In this document: piece after piece, positions 8,410 through 17,744 of the stretch
How the letters are laid out: the number at the start of each line of letters is the position of its first letter
Position numbering within the stretch: position 1 is the stretch's first letter
Assembly (NCBI GenBank): GCA_035695045.1
Contig: DASSEX010000030.1
Coordinates: 91,672 to 155,671, forward strand
DNA length: 64,000 nucleotides
DNA from: DASSKP01 sp035695045
Lineage (GTDB): Bacteria > Actinomycetota > Actinomycetes > JAFAQI01
Direction: 5' to 3'
Made by a program: the position numbers and the translations under genes
The notes under the pieces: model-generated
Told to the model about the DNA's origin: nothing
Database searches by the model: none
What the model saw: only the letters and a program-made list of their open reading frames with translations

Positions 8410-9960
8410 TCAGCCGCAGCGCAGCCCGTCACGCGGCGCGACCGCGTCGTTCAGGTAGCGGTTGACCGCAGTGCCGATGCAGGCGTTGCCCCGCGCATAG
8501 GCGGTGTGCCCGTCGCCGTTGTAGGTCACGAGGACGCCGCTGGACAGCTGCCGGGCGAGTGCCTGGGCCCACACGTAGGGAGTCGCGGGATCGCGGGTGG
8601 TGCCGATCACCACGATCGGCGGAGCCCCCGGAGCCGTCACGGCGTGCGCCTGCTCCACCGGCGGCACGCGCCAGAAGGCGCAGGGAAGCGAGCCGTAGGC
8701 GATCGCCGTCCCGAAGTGCGGCGCCACCTTGGCGAACGACCGCGCAGCGGCGTCGAAGGCCGCCACACTTCGCGGCGACGGGCGGTCGATGCAGTTGATC
8801 GCGAGGTTGCTCTCGACGAGGTTGTCGTAGCTGCCGTCGGCGTTGCGGTCGGTCAGCGCGTCGGAGAACTGCAGGAGATAGGCGCCACTGCCGTTCTTCG
8901 CCTGCCGAAGCGCCGACTCCAACGGCGACCAGTACGACGGCGAGTAGAGACCGAGCGCAAGACCTTCGAAGAACTCTCCCGGTCCGAGCGAGCGGCTCCC
9001 GACCGGCAGCGGGTGCTGGTCGATGCGCGCGGACAGGTCGTCCAGCCCCTTCTCGGCGGCAGACAGCGATGAGCCGAGGGGGCACGACCCCGAGTCGGCA
9101 CAGTGCGTGAGGAAGTCGCGCAGGTCGGTCTCGAAGCCGATCGCTTGCACGCGGTTCTCCGCGACGGTCGGCTGGCTCGGGTCCAGTGCACCGTCGAGCA
9201 CCATCGCGCGGATGCGGTGCGGGAAGAGCTGCGCATACTTCGCACCGAGATAGGTGCCGTACGACGCGCCGTAGTAGGTCAGCTTCGCGTCACCGAGTGC
9301 GGCCCGCAGAACATCCATGTCGCGAGCGGCGTCGATCGTGCCGACGTGGGAGAGGTAGTCGTGGTTGCGCGCGAAGCAGTCATCAGCGAACCGCCGGCTG
9401 GCTGCGACGAGTGCAGCGTGCTCCCCGGGATTGTCGGGCGTCGGGTCAACGTGGATGAACGCGTCGAGCTGCGCCGACGTCACGCAGCGAATGGGCCGTG
9501 AGGCGCCGACGCCGCGCGGGTCGAAGGAAACCAGGTCGAAGTGCGTCGTCACGCCGGAGAACGAGTCCGCCGCACCACGCTCGTAGCCGATGCCGGAAGC
9601 CCCGGGGCCTCCCGGGTTGATGATCAGCGCACCCTTGCGGCTCCCGAGCGCGGGCTTGCGGATGACCGCGATCCGCATGGTCGCGCCGGTCGGCTGCGAG
9701 TAGTCGACGGGCACGAGGAGCTTGGCGCAGCTGAAGCCACCGCCGCACGACGACCAGCTGAGGCGTTGCGCGTAGAAGCGGCGCAGCGCGCTCGCGGCCG
9801 CCGGTGAGCCGGGCGGCGCAGGCGTGGACGAGACCGGCGTCGCGGAGGAAGACGATGCCGAAGACCGGGGACTCGGTGTGCCGGTCGCGCGCTGCGAACC
9901 ACTGGACGTACATCCGGCGACCATGACGATCGTGGCCGCAACGAGAGCTAACCGTCGGAT
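8410..9960 (-). CDS. lipoprotein serine peptidase, alpha/beta hydrolase (tripeptidyl aminopeptidase-like, S33); probable ATC start
   Basis: Secreted alpha/beta hydrolase with a C-terminal TAP-like domain; relatives release N-terminal tripeptides or short peptides outside the cell. The nucleophile elbow GASYG is in the middle, the acid is in GTTRDPATPY and the histidine in NGDGHTAY. Counting from the first ordinary start (ATG 9924), only four residues precede the lipobox cysteine (MVAGC), too few for export. Twelve codons upstream, an in-frame ATC at 9960 is preceded by GAGGAGG at seven bases and would encode a normal leader (RRLALVAATIVMVAGC). I take 9960 as the start; it overlaps the previous gene by 13 bases. 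Confidence 0.85.
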   Translation of the reverse strand: MRRLALVAATIVMVAGCTSSGSQRATGTPSPRSSASSSSATPVSSTPAPPGSPAAASALRRFYAQRLSWSSCGGGFSCAKLLVPVDYSQPTGATMRIAVIRKPALGSRKGALIINPGGPGASGIGYERGAADSFSGVTTHFDLVSFDPRGVGASRPIRCVTSAQLDAFIHVDPTPDNPGEHAALVAASRRFADDCFARNHDYLSHVGTIDAARDMDVLRAALGDAKLTYYGASYGTYLGAKYAQLFPHRIRAMVLDGALDPSQPTVAENRVQAIGFETDLRDFLTHCADSGSCPLGSSLSAAEKGLDDLSARIDQHPLPVGSRSLGPGEFFEGLALGLYSPSYWSPLESALRQAKNGSGAYLLQFSDALTDRNADGSYDNLVESNLAINCIDRPSPRSVAAFDAAARSFAKVAPHFGTAIAYGSLPCAFWRVPPVEQAHAVTAPGAPPIVVIGTTRDPATPYVWAQALARQLSSGVLVTYNGDGHTAYARGNACIGTAVNRYLNDAVAPRDGLRCG

Positions 9961-10814
9961 GGCGCAGCCTCCTCGGCGGTGGGACGGGCGCCACTGGCTA
10001 CGGCGTCGTCATAGGACTTGCGAGGCGAGCAGACTGCCGCCTTCGAGCATCGACACGTCTGACCGCTCGCCGCGAGCCGGACGACCACCGAGTCGCTCGG
10101 GACGTTGTGACCGATCACCCGGCCCTCTCCCTCGGGCGTCTCGACCGTGCTGCCAACCCTCGGCGCGTCGGCCTTGAACTCCTGGTAGAGCGGGTGCTCG
10201 TACTTCAGACAGCAGAGCAACCGCCCGCACGCTCCGGAGATCTTCAAGGGGTTGACGGGAAGATCCTGGTCCTTGGCCATCCGGACACTGACCGGTTCGA
10301 AATCCTTGAGGAACGTCGCGCAGCACAGGTCCCGACCGCACGGGCCGATCCCGCCCTGCACCCGCGCCTCGTCCCGCGCAGCAAGCTGCCGAAGCTCCAC
10401 CTTCACGTCGAGAGTGCGCGACATGTCCCGGACGAGATCCCGGAAGTCGACGCGGTGCGGCGCCGAGAAGTAGACGATGATCCGGCGCGGCTCGCCGCGG
10501 TCGAGGTAGTCGACACCGACAACCTTCATCGGAAGGTCGTGTTGCCGGATCAGCCGTTTCGCCGCGACCCTTGCCTCCGCGCGCCGTCTCCGGTTGCGCT
10601 CATCGCGCTCGAGGTCCTGCGGCGTGGCGATGCCTGCCAGTTGAGGCAGGCCGCCGATGTCATCGTCGGTGAAAGCGGGAGCCCACACACATTCCGCGAC
10701 CTCGGTGCCGTCGTCGGTCGGGATCAGCACCTTGTCCCCGACCCGCGGAGAGTGCGCGCCGGGGTCGAGGTAGTAGAGCCGGCCGTATCGCTCGAAGCTC
10801 ACGGCCATGACCAT
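9948..10814 (-). CDS. PSP1/RicT-domain protein
   Basis: 288 residues. The N-terminal part begins with the SFERYGRLYYLDPG stretch typical of actinobacterial PSP1 proteins. The core PSP1 domain contains the cysteine motifs GPCGRDLCC and GACGRLLCC seen in RicT/YaaT, where the cysteines bind an Fe-S cluster. In Bacillus, RicT works with RicA and RicF in RNA processing; the role in actinobacteria is not established. It follows holB, a common actinobacterial arrangement. ATG codons at 10814 and 10808 are both possible starts; no clear ribosome binding site separates them. Confidence 0.88.
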   Translation of the reverse strand: MVMAVSFERYGRLYYLDPGAHSPRVGDKVLIPTDDGTEVAECVWAPAFTDDDIGGLPQLAGIATPQDLERDERNRRRRAEARVAAKRLIRQHDLPMKVVGVDYLDRGEPRRIIVYFSAPHRVDFRDLVRDMSRTLDVKVELRQLAARDEARVQGGIGPCGRDLCCATFLKDFEPVSVRMAKDQDLPVNPLKISGACGRLLCCLKYEHPLYQEFKADAPRVGSTVETPEGEGRVIGHNVPSDSVVVRLAASGQTCRCSKAAVCSPRKSYDDAVASGARPTAEEAAPSDG

Positions 10815-10863
10815 GCCCACGCCGGAAGCGTACGGCGTCCAGCGCCTCAGAAGGATCCGGACG

Positions 10864-12027
10864 TCAGCCCTGATGCAGCGCGACCGCCATCGACTCGACG
10901 GCCAGCAACGGCGCGACGTTGGTGTCGATGGCCTCCCGGCACGCGAGGATGGCCTCGATCCGCCGCAGCGTCGACTCCGGCGTCGATGACTCCGCCAGCC
11001 GGTGCAGCGCACGTTGCAGATCGCCGTTGAGCAGCTCGACGTCGGCGCCCAGCTGCAGCATGAGCACATCGCGGTAGAACGCGGCGAGATCGAGCAGTGC
11101 CCGGTCGAGCGCGTCGCGCTGGGTGCGGGTGGCGCGCGAGCGTTGCCGCTTCTCGAGATCCGAGAGCGCTCCGGCGACCCCCCGCGGCCGCGTCTTCCCA
11201 CGACCGCCGACGTCCCCGAGCGCCTCCTTCAGCGCGGTCGTCTCGGACGCGTCGAGCGACTCCGTGATGGCGCCCGCCTCTTCGCGGGCGGCGTCGACGA
11301 GGTTGGCGGCGGCCGTGAAGCACGCGGCGACGGTGGTCACCTGACCGGGCAGCTCCAGCACATCGCGGCGGCGCCGACGCGCGTCCTCGTCGACGGCCAG
11401 CCGCCGCGCTCGTCCGACGTGCGCCTGCGCCGCTCGGGCGGCGAACGCGGCAACCGAGCGCTCGACACCTTCACGCTCGAGGTAGTCGGCGACGTCGTCG
11501 TACGGCGGAATGCGCAGCGAGACCAGCCGGCATCGCGACCGGATGGTCGGGAGCAGGTCCTCCGACGACGGCGCGCACAGCAGCCAGACCGCTCGCGGGG
11601 GCGGCTCCTCGATCGCCTTCAACAGCGCGTTAAGCGCCTGCTCGGTGAAACGATCGGCGTCTTCCACGATCGTCACCTGCCAGCGGCCCTGCGTCGGCGC
11701 GAGCGCCGAGCGCGTCACCAGCTGCCGGGTCTCGGCCACGCCGTAGGACAGGCCCGCCGGCGTGACGATCTCGACGTCCGCGTGTGCACCCGACAGCGCG
11801 GTGTGGCATTCGTGACACCCGCCGCAGCCTCCGGTGCGGCACTGCAGTGCAGCCGCGAACGCGCGCGCCGCAACCGACCGGCCCGAACCGGGGGGGCCGG
11901 TGAACAACCACGCGTGCGTCATGCCGGCGCCGGCATCACCCTCGACGACCGACGCCGCAGCCCGCGACGCTTCGGTCAGCAGCGCGACGACCTCCGGCTG
12001 TCCGATGAGAGCGTCGAAGACCGTCAT
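10864..12027 (-). CDS. holB: DNA polymerase III subunit delta'
   Basis: Clamp-loader subunit of the replicative polymerase. The N-terminal AAA+ domain has the degenerate P-loop GPPGSGRS (about residues 44-51), a four-cysteine zinc cluster (CRTGGCGGCHEC) and the SRC motif (TIRSRCRLVSL). The C-terminal half carries the collar domain. Length (387) is normal. Its ATG overlaps the stop of the MFS-thymidylate kinase gene as ATGA, giving translational coupling. The order tmk-holB-PSP1 matches other actinobacteria. Confidence 0.93.
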   Translation of the reverse strand: MTVFDALIGQPEVVALLTEASRAAASVVEGDAGAGMTHAWLFTGPPGSGRSVAARAFAAALQCRTGGCGGCHECHTALSGAHADVEIVTPAGLSYGVAETRQLVTRSALAPTQGRWQVTIVEDADRFTEQALNALLKAIEEPPPRAVWLLCAPSSEDLLPTIRSRCRLVSLRIPPYDDVADYLEREGVERSVAAFAARAAQAHVGRARRLAVDEDARRRRRDVLELPGQVTTVAACFTAAANLVDAAREEAGAITESLDASETTALKEALGDVGGRGKTRPRGVAGALSDLEKRQRSRATRTQRDALDRALLDLAAFYRDVLMLQLGADVELLNGDLQRALHRLAESSTPESTLRRIEAILACREAIDTNVAPLLAVESMAVALHQG

Positions 12028-14003
12028 CGTGGTGCCTCGGCCAACGGCATGGTCATCGCGCGCGACGCCGGAAGGTCGGGGAGCCGCCGCAACACCTCGT
12101 CGAGAATCTCGGCGTAGACCTGCTCGGGACCTTCCGAGGCATCGACCACGAGATAGCGGCTGCTGTTGCGACGCGCACGGTCCAGGAAAGTCGCGCGGAC
12201 GCGCCGATGGAACGCCAGCGTCTCGGCCTCGAGCCGGTCGCCGGGGCCGGTCGCGCGCGCCAAACCGTCGGCAGGGTCCACGTCCAGCAGGATCGTGAGA
12301 TCGGCAACCAGTCCCGACGTCGCCCAGCGCGACAACCGCCGGATCTCGTGCTCCGGGAGCCCGCGGCCACCGGCCTGGTAGGCAACGGAGGAGTCGATAT
12401 AGCGGTCGCTGATGACGACAGCACCGCGTTGCAGTGCCGGTCGCACGATCTCCGCGACGTGCTGGGCGCGGTCGGCGGCGTACAGCAGCGCCTCGGTGCG
12501 CGCATCGAGATGCGTGTTGCCGCGGTCGAGCAACACCTGGCGCAGACCCTGTCCGATGGTCGTCGCGCCCGGCTCGAAGGTGAGCACGACCTCGTAACCA
12601 CGGCTCTCGATCGCCTCGGCGAGGCGGCGCGCCTGTGTCGACTTCCCGGCGCCCTCGCCTCCCTCCAACACGATGAACCGTCCGGCGTCGGTCCCGCGGC
12701 CGGTCTCGGGCGGAGTCCGGCGGAGCGCGGCGAGCAGGTCCGCACGGAGAGGCACGTCCGGCCGGTCGTCCATCATCCGCAGACAGACCCGTCCGACGAC
12801 GAGCGCGATCAGGCCACCGGTGAACATCGTGATGGTCACGCCGTCGAGTCGCAGGTCGGTCGCGCCGAGGCCGACGGAGTGCTGGCCGATCAGACCGGCG
12901 ATGAAAGGCGCCGCGACGACAACGGCGAGCAGCATCAGTCGCATCAGGTTGTAGATGAAGGCGAACGTCCGGGCGCGCATGTCATCGCTGACCTCGAGGC
13001 CGATGAGCGTGATGCCGGTGACCCAGACCACACCGGCGAACGCGCCCATGAGCCAGGTCCAGACGATCGCCAGCAGCAGGTTGGGCATGAGGGCGTCCAG
13101 TGACAACGACACACCCGCAGCCATGATCGCGAGGCCCATGACCCGGCGCCGTGAGACGACGCGGGTCAGCAGCGGACCGGCGAGCATGCCGGAGGCCAAG
13201 CCGATGAAGATGGTCGCAAAGAGGATGCCGTAGCCGGCGCCGCCGCCGTTCAGATCGACGACGAAGCGCGGGGACAACCCGATCGCCGCGGCGCCGGCGG
13301 CGACCGCCCCGAGGATGCCGATCACGAGTCCGCGCAACCACTTCGAGGAGCCGATGAACTTCCAGCCGTCGACGATCGTCTGCCACGTGCTGATGCGCTC
13401 CCCCGCGGCACCGGTCGACGGCCGGGCGCTGGAGATCTCGCGCAGCGTGAACACCGTCACGGCGGAGAAGAGGAAGGTCGCCGCGTCGAAGTAGAGAGCG
13501 AGGTCGATCTGGTTGCTGCGGAAGTGCGGGATCGCGGCACCCAGTGCATGGCTGACCTCTGCCAGCAGGGCGAACAGCGTCCCGGCGACGGCTGCCGAGC
13601 CGTATGTGGTGATGAGGCTCAGCCGGTTCGCCGACTCGAGGTGCGTCGCCGGCACGAGGTTGGGGACGCTTGCCTCCTTCGCCGGGATCCAGAACAGCGA
13701 GAGCGACTCGATGAGGAAGGAGGCGATGAGCAGCCACCACAGCGAGTGCGCGATCGGGATCGATGCGTAGAGGGCGAACCGCAGCACGTCGGCCACGACC
13801 ATCGTGTAGCGGCGGTTGAAACGGTCACCCCAGGCGCCCGCGAACGGGCCGATCACCAGCGCAGGAGCCAGCCGAACCGCGATGACACTGGCGACCGCGT
13901 ACAGGCCGGACGAGTAGCCGGTTTCCAGATCGGTCGCCAGCTTGGTCGTGGCGACGAAACCGAGCCAGTCGCCCAGGCTCGACAGGGACAGCGCGATCCA
14001 CAA
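12024..14003 (-). CDS. tmk: MFS transporter-thymidylate kinase fusion
   Basis: A two-part protein. Residues 1 to about 410 form an MFS-like transporter of about 12 helices, and about 440-659 form dTMP kinase, which makes dTDP for DNA synthesis. The kinase part has P-loop EGGEGAGKST, the substrate motif FEPGATTIG and the DRYIDSS motif. Such fusions are known in actinobacteria; what the transporter moves is unknown. The first ordinary start (TTG 14003) has no ribosome binding site and begins inside the first helix. The frame stays open upstream, where GGGAG lies six bases before an in-frame ATT at 14126 that would add 41 residues. The true start may therefore be non-standard. Confidence 0.9.
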   Translation of the reverse strand: MWIALSLSSLGDWLGFVATTKLATDLETGYSSGLYAVASVIAVRLAPALVIGPFAGAWGDRFNRRYTMVVADVLRFALYASIPIAHSLWWLLIASFLIESLSLFWIPAKEASVPNLVPATHLESANRLSLITTYGSAAVAGTLFALLAEVSHALGAAIPHFRSNQIDLALYFDAATFLFSAVTVFTLREISSARPSTGAAGERISTWQTIVDGWKFIGSSKWLRGLVIGILGAVAAGAAAIGLSPRFVVDLNGGGAGYGILFATIFIGLASGMLAGPLLTRVVSRRRVMGLAIMAAGVSLSLDALMPNLLLAIVWTWLMGAFAGVVWVTGITLIGLEVSDDMRARTFAFIYNLMRLMLLAVVVAAPFIAGLIGQHSVGLGATDLRLDGVTITMFTGGLIALVVGRVCLRMMDDRPDVPLRADLLAALRRTPPETGRGTDAGRFIVLEGGEGAGKSTQARRLAEAIESRGYEVVLTFEPGATTIGQGLRQVLLDRGNTHLDARTEALLYAADRAQHVAEIVRPALQRGAVVISDRYIDSSVAYQAGGRGLPEHEIRRLSRWATSGLVADLTILLDVDPADGLARATGPGDRLEAETLAFHRRVRATFLDRARRNSSRYLVVDASEGPEQVYAEILDEVLRRLPDLPASRAMTMPLAEAPR

Positions 14004-14227
14004 CCGCCGGAACGAACGGAAGCCGAGGACGTTGCGGACCTCGTGCTCGTCCGGAGGTGTGTGCGCGACGTCCGAGAGGCCGCGAACATGTGCCCCCGGC
14101 GAGTGCGCTCGGCGGTAACGCGGAATCGTCGGCTCCCGTCTCGGCTGGCCGGGCTCCTGCCCCCGCCACTGTATCGAGCAGCAGCACGAGAAACGTCCGC
14201 TCTCGGCAGCCCGTGGAGAGCGGTCTG

Positions 14228-16969
14228 TCAGCTCTTCCGGGGGCGCGTCGTCGACTTCCTGGCAGTCGTCTTCTTGGCAGCGGTCTTCTTCCGCGGGGCC
14301 GCCTTCTTCCGCGGAGCGGCGGGACCTTTCGCGCGGCGCTCGGCGAGCAGCTCGCTCGCCCGGTCGATCGTGATCTCCTCGATGCTGTCGCCCTTGCGAA
14401 GGCTCGCGTTGGTCTCGCCGTCGGTGACGTACGGGCCGAACCGGCCTTCCTTGACGACGACCGGCTTGTTCGTCGCGGGATCGTTGCCCAGCTCACGCAA
14501 AGGCGCCGCTGCCGCCGTACGACGACCCCGGGTCTTCGGCTGCGCCAGCAAAGCCAAGGCCTCGTCGAGAGACACGGTGAACAGCTGCTCTTCGTTCTCG
14601 AGCGACCGCGACTCGGTGCCGCGCTTGACGTAGGGCCCGTAGCGGCCGTTCTGCGCGGTGATCTCCTCGCCGTTGGCCGGGTCCACCCCGAGCACGCGGG
14701 GCAGCGACAGCAGCCGAACCGCGTCGTCGAGCGAGACGGTGTCGAGCTCCATCGTCTTGAACAGCGAAGCCGTGCGCGCGTCTCCGCCGTCGAGCGGTTG
14801 CGTCGTGACGTACGGGCCGTAGCGGCCGCCCCGCGCGACGATCGGCTCGCCGGTCTCCGGATGCTGACCGAGCAAGCGCTCGTCGCTCTGCTTCTCCAGC
14901 AGGGCGACCGCCTTCTCGACGGTCAGCTCGTCAGGCGGCAGGTCGTCGGGGACGCTGGCGCGCGATGACTCACCGCCGTCCGGCCCCTTCTGCACGTACG
15001 GCCCGTAGCGACCGACGCGCACGACGATCGGCTGGCCGTCCTCGGCCGAGCCGATCGGGATCGAGTTGACCTCGCGGGCATCGATCTCACCGAGGCGGTG
15101 ATGCACGAGGTCGCGCAGGCCCTCGCCGTCCGGCGTCGGCTCGCCGCCGCTTCCGGCGTCGCCGAAGTAGAAGTTGGTCAGCCACGACACCCGATCTCGC
15201 TGACCGGCGGCGATGCCGTCGAGGTCGTCCTCCATCTCGGCGGTGAAGCGGTAGTCCACGAGGCGACCGAAGTGCTGTTCGAGGAGACCGATCACCGCGA
15301 ACGCCGTGAACGACGGCACCAGCGCAGTGCCGCGCTTGAACACGTAACCGCGGTCCTGGATCGTGCCGAGAATCGACGCGTAGGTCGACGGCCTGCCGAT
15401 GCCGAGCTCCTCGAGAGCCTTCACCAGGCTCGCCTCGGTGTACCGCGCCGGTGGGTTGGTGGCGTGCGACTGCGGCTCGATGCCGGCCGCGTCGAGGCTC
15501 TGGCCTTCGCGCACCTGCGGCAGTCGTCGCTCGCGGTCGTCACGGTCGGACTGCTCGTCGTCGGTCTCTTCCACGTAGGCGCGCAGGAAGCCGGGGAAGC
15601 TGATGACCTTTCCGCTCGCCCCGAACTCCGCCACTTCCCCCGTGCTGCTGCTGCCGGACACCCGAACGCTGACCGAGTGTCCGGTCGCGTCCGCCATCTG
15701 CGAGGCGACCGTCCGCTGCCAGATCAGCTCGTACAGGCGGTATTCGTCCGTGCCCAGCTCGCCGCGCACGTCGCGTGGCGTCCGGAAACGATCGCCTGCC
15801 GGCCGGATCGCCTCATGTGCCTCTTGCGCGTTCTTCACCTTGCGCTCATAGCGACGCGGCTGGTCCGGCACGTACTCGGCGCCGTACAGCTCGCGCGCCT
15901 GGTCCCGGGCGGCGGTGAGCGCCGTCTCCGACAACGTCGTCGAGTCGGTCCGCATGTAGGTGATGTAGCCGTTCTCGTACAGCCGCTGCGCCAGCCGCAT
16001 CGTGACCTGCGCCGAGAGCCGAAGCTTGCGACTGCCCTCCTGTTGCAGCGTGCTGGTGATGAACGGTGCGTAGGGCGACCGGCGATACGGACGCTGCTCG
16101 ACACTGCTGACCGAGAAGCTGCTGTCGGCCAGCCGACCGGCAAGCGCACCCGCTGCGGAACCGTCGAGGTGTACGACGTCATTCGAGAGCTGGCCGGTCT
16201 CACCGAAGTCCCGGCCGGTCGCGATGCGCTTGCCGTCGAGCGAGACGAGCGTCGCGGCGAACGCGCGCGGCTCGCCTTCGGCGACCTCGGCATCGGGACC
16301 GACGTCGAACGTCGCCTCGAGATCCCAGTACTCCGCGCTGCGGAACCGCATGCGGGCGCGCTCACGTTCGACGAGCAGCCGAGTAGCGACCGACTGCACC
16401 CGGCCCGCCGACAGCCGCGGCATGACCTTCTTCCACAACACCGGCGAGACCTCATAGCCGTACAGCCGGTCGAGCACCCGGCGCGTCTCCTGCGCGTCCA
16501 CGAGTGCCCGGTTGATCTCGCGCGGGCTCTCCACCGCGTCACGGATCGCCTGCGGCGTGATCTCGTGGAACACCATCCGCCGGACCGGCACCTTCGGATT
16601 CAGCACCTCGAGCAGGTGCCACGCGATCGCTTCGCCCTCGCGATCCTCATCGGTCGCGAGCAGGAGCTCGTCGACCTCCTTGAGCGCCGCCTTCAGTTTG
16701 GCGACCTGCTGCTTCTTGTCCGGGTTGACGACGTACAACGGCTCGAACTCGTGGTCGACGTCGACGCCCAGCCGCGCCCACGGCTCCTTCTTCTTGTCCG
16801 CGGGGATCTCCGCGCTGCTCTTCGGGAGGTCACGGATGTGCCCGATCGAGGACTCGACGACGTAATCCGGGCCGAGATAGCCGGCAATGGTGCGCGCCTT
16901 TGCCGGTGACTCCACGATGACGAGCCGGCGGCGTCCGCCGTCGGTGCTCGCCTCGCCGGTCCTGGCCAC
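14228..16969 (-). CDS. topA: DNA topoisomerase I
   Basis: 913-residue type IA topoisomerase that relaxes negative supercoils. The TOPRIM domain starts at about residue 16 (VIVESPAKA), with the metal motif TDEDREGE at 106-113. The catalytic tyrosine is Y338 in ITYMRTDS. Four C-terminal repeat modules containing GRYGPYV or related sequence follow, then a lysine-rich tail typical of actinobacterial TopA. The GTG at 16969 follows GGGAG by four bases and gives the expected short leader; the frame runs on upstream but without homology. Confidence 0.95.
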   Translation of the reverse strand: MARTGEASTDGGRRRLVIVESPAKARTIAGYLGPDYVVESSIGHIRDLPKSSAEIPADKKKEPWARLGVDVDHEFEPLYVVNPDKKQQVAKLKAALKEVDELLLATDEDREGEAIAWHLLEVLNPKVPVRRMVFHEITPQAIRDAVESPREINRALVDAQETRRVLDRLYGYEVSPVLWKKVMPRLSAGRVQSVATRLLVERERARMRFRSAEYWDLEATFDVGPDAEVAEGEPRAFAATLVSLDGKRIATGRDFGETGQLSNDVVHLDGSAAGALAGRLADSSFSVSSVEQRPYRRSPYAPFITSTLQQEGSRKLRLSAQVTMRLAQRLYENGYITYMRTDSTTLSETALTAARDQARELYGAEYVPDQPRRYERKVKNAQEAHEAIRPAGDRFRTPRDVRGELGTDEYRLYELIWQRTVASQMADATGHSVSVRVSGSSSTGEVAEFGASGKVISFPGFLRAYVEETDDEQSDRDDRERRLPQVREGQSLDAAGIEPQSHATNPPARYTEASLVKALEELGIGRPSTYASILGTIQDRGYVFKRGTALVPSFTAFAVIGLLEQHFGRLVDYRFTAEMEDDLDGIAAGQRDRVSWLTNFYFGDAGSGGEPTPDGEGLRDLVHHRLGEIDAREVNSIPIGSAEDGQPIVVRVGRYGPYVQKGPDGGESSRASVPDDLPPDELTVEKAVALLEKQSDERLLGQHPETGEPIVARGGRYGPYVTTQPLDGGDARTASLFKTMELDTVSLDDAVRLLSLPRVLGVDPANGEEITAQNGRYGPYVKRGTESRSLENEEQLFTVSLDEALALLAQPKTRGRRTAAAAPLRELGNDPATNKPVVVKEGRFGPYVTDGETNASLRKGDSIEEITIDRASELLAERRAKGPAAPRKKAAPRKKTAAKKTTARKSTTRPRKS

Positions 16970-17034
16970 TCGTCTCCCTGTCCTGCGCTGTCGGCGTTGA
17001 TCTCGCTGTGTCGGATGGTGCCGGATTGCTTCGG

Positions 17035-17634
17035 TCAGCCACGCGCCGGGACCGGGGGCCATCCTTCGTCCGGCACTCCGTCGGGCGGGTCCCCCACGAG
17101 CTCGCGGAGCCGAGCCAGGCGGCGCTGTCCCACGATCCGGTACGCCGGCCCGTCGGCCCGCGGACCGACCAGCACCCCGGCGATCCCCGCGGCAGCGAGC
17201 GCGGATCCGACCGCCAGCCACGCCGGTTCGTCGTTCGGGCCGAGCGCCAATGTATACATGGGCGCCGTCGGCGGCCCTCCGGCGTGACCCTCGGCGAGGC
17301 ACCACCACCGCAGCCGGGCACCGTCGAGGGACCAGCCCGGCGGCGGCACCTTGACCGCCCCGTGCGTCCAGGCGTCGGCGATCCGGCGCAGCTCAGGGAG
17401 CCAGGGCGTCCGGACCGCGACACCGCCCGGCTCGGAGCGGTCCACCTCGGCCGACATGGCGAGCGCCGCCATCTCCGCGAGCAGCGCGTCGCTGCGCCAC
17501 CCGGACGGGACGACGATGCTGATCCGGGCGGCGTCGCCCCGCCTGACCACCTGGCCCGACCCGGCCAGCAGTCCCTCGAGGTCGGCGACCTGAGGCTCCC
17601 GCGCGGCGGCGGAGAACAACGACAGCTGGCTCAT
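17035..17634 (-). CDS. conserved hypothetical protein
   Basis: 199 residues, soluble, no recognisable catalytic motif. A longer frame reaches 17667, but the ATG at 17634 gives a natural N-terminus (MSQLSLFSAAA). The tryptophan-rich middle (RLRWWCLAEGHAGG) and the basic C-terminal part are notable. It sits between a methyltransferase and topA on the same strand, a position occupied by conserved proteins of unknown function in related genomes. Function unknown. Confidence 0.65.
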   Translation of the reverse strand: MSQLSLFSAAAREPQVADLEGLLAGSGQVVRRGDAARISIVVPSGWRSDALLAEMAALAMSAEVDRSEPGGVAVRTPWLPELRRIADAWTHGAVKVPPPGWSLDGARLRWWCLAEGHAGGPPTAPMYTLALGPNDEPAWLAVGSALAAAGIAGVLVGPRADGPAYRIVGQRRLARLRELVGDPPDGVPDEGWPPVPARG

Positions 17635-17673
17635 CGCGGCTGAGGCTACGCGGACCGGCCGGTCCACCCCCTA

Positions 17674-17744
17674 GCAAACGTGATCATCTGCGTGGCGGGA
17701 GTCGTCTCGTGTCCGGTTTCCGGGCCGAAGACGATCACGTTTGC
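17674..17744. repeat. 12-bp inverted repeat with 47-base spacer, overlapping a stop codon
   Basis: gcaaacgtgatc (17674-17685) is exactly complementary to gatcacgtttgc (17733-17744). The right arm contains the last codons and stop of the methyltransferase gene. The spacer itself is partly self-complementary (ccgg-ttt-ccgg). Could be a terminator or a small palindromic mobile repeat; see findings. Confidence 0.7.
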
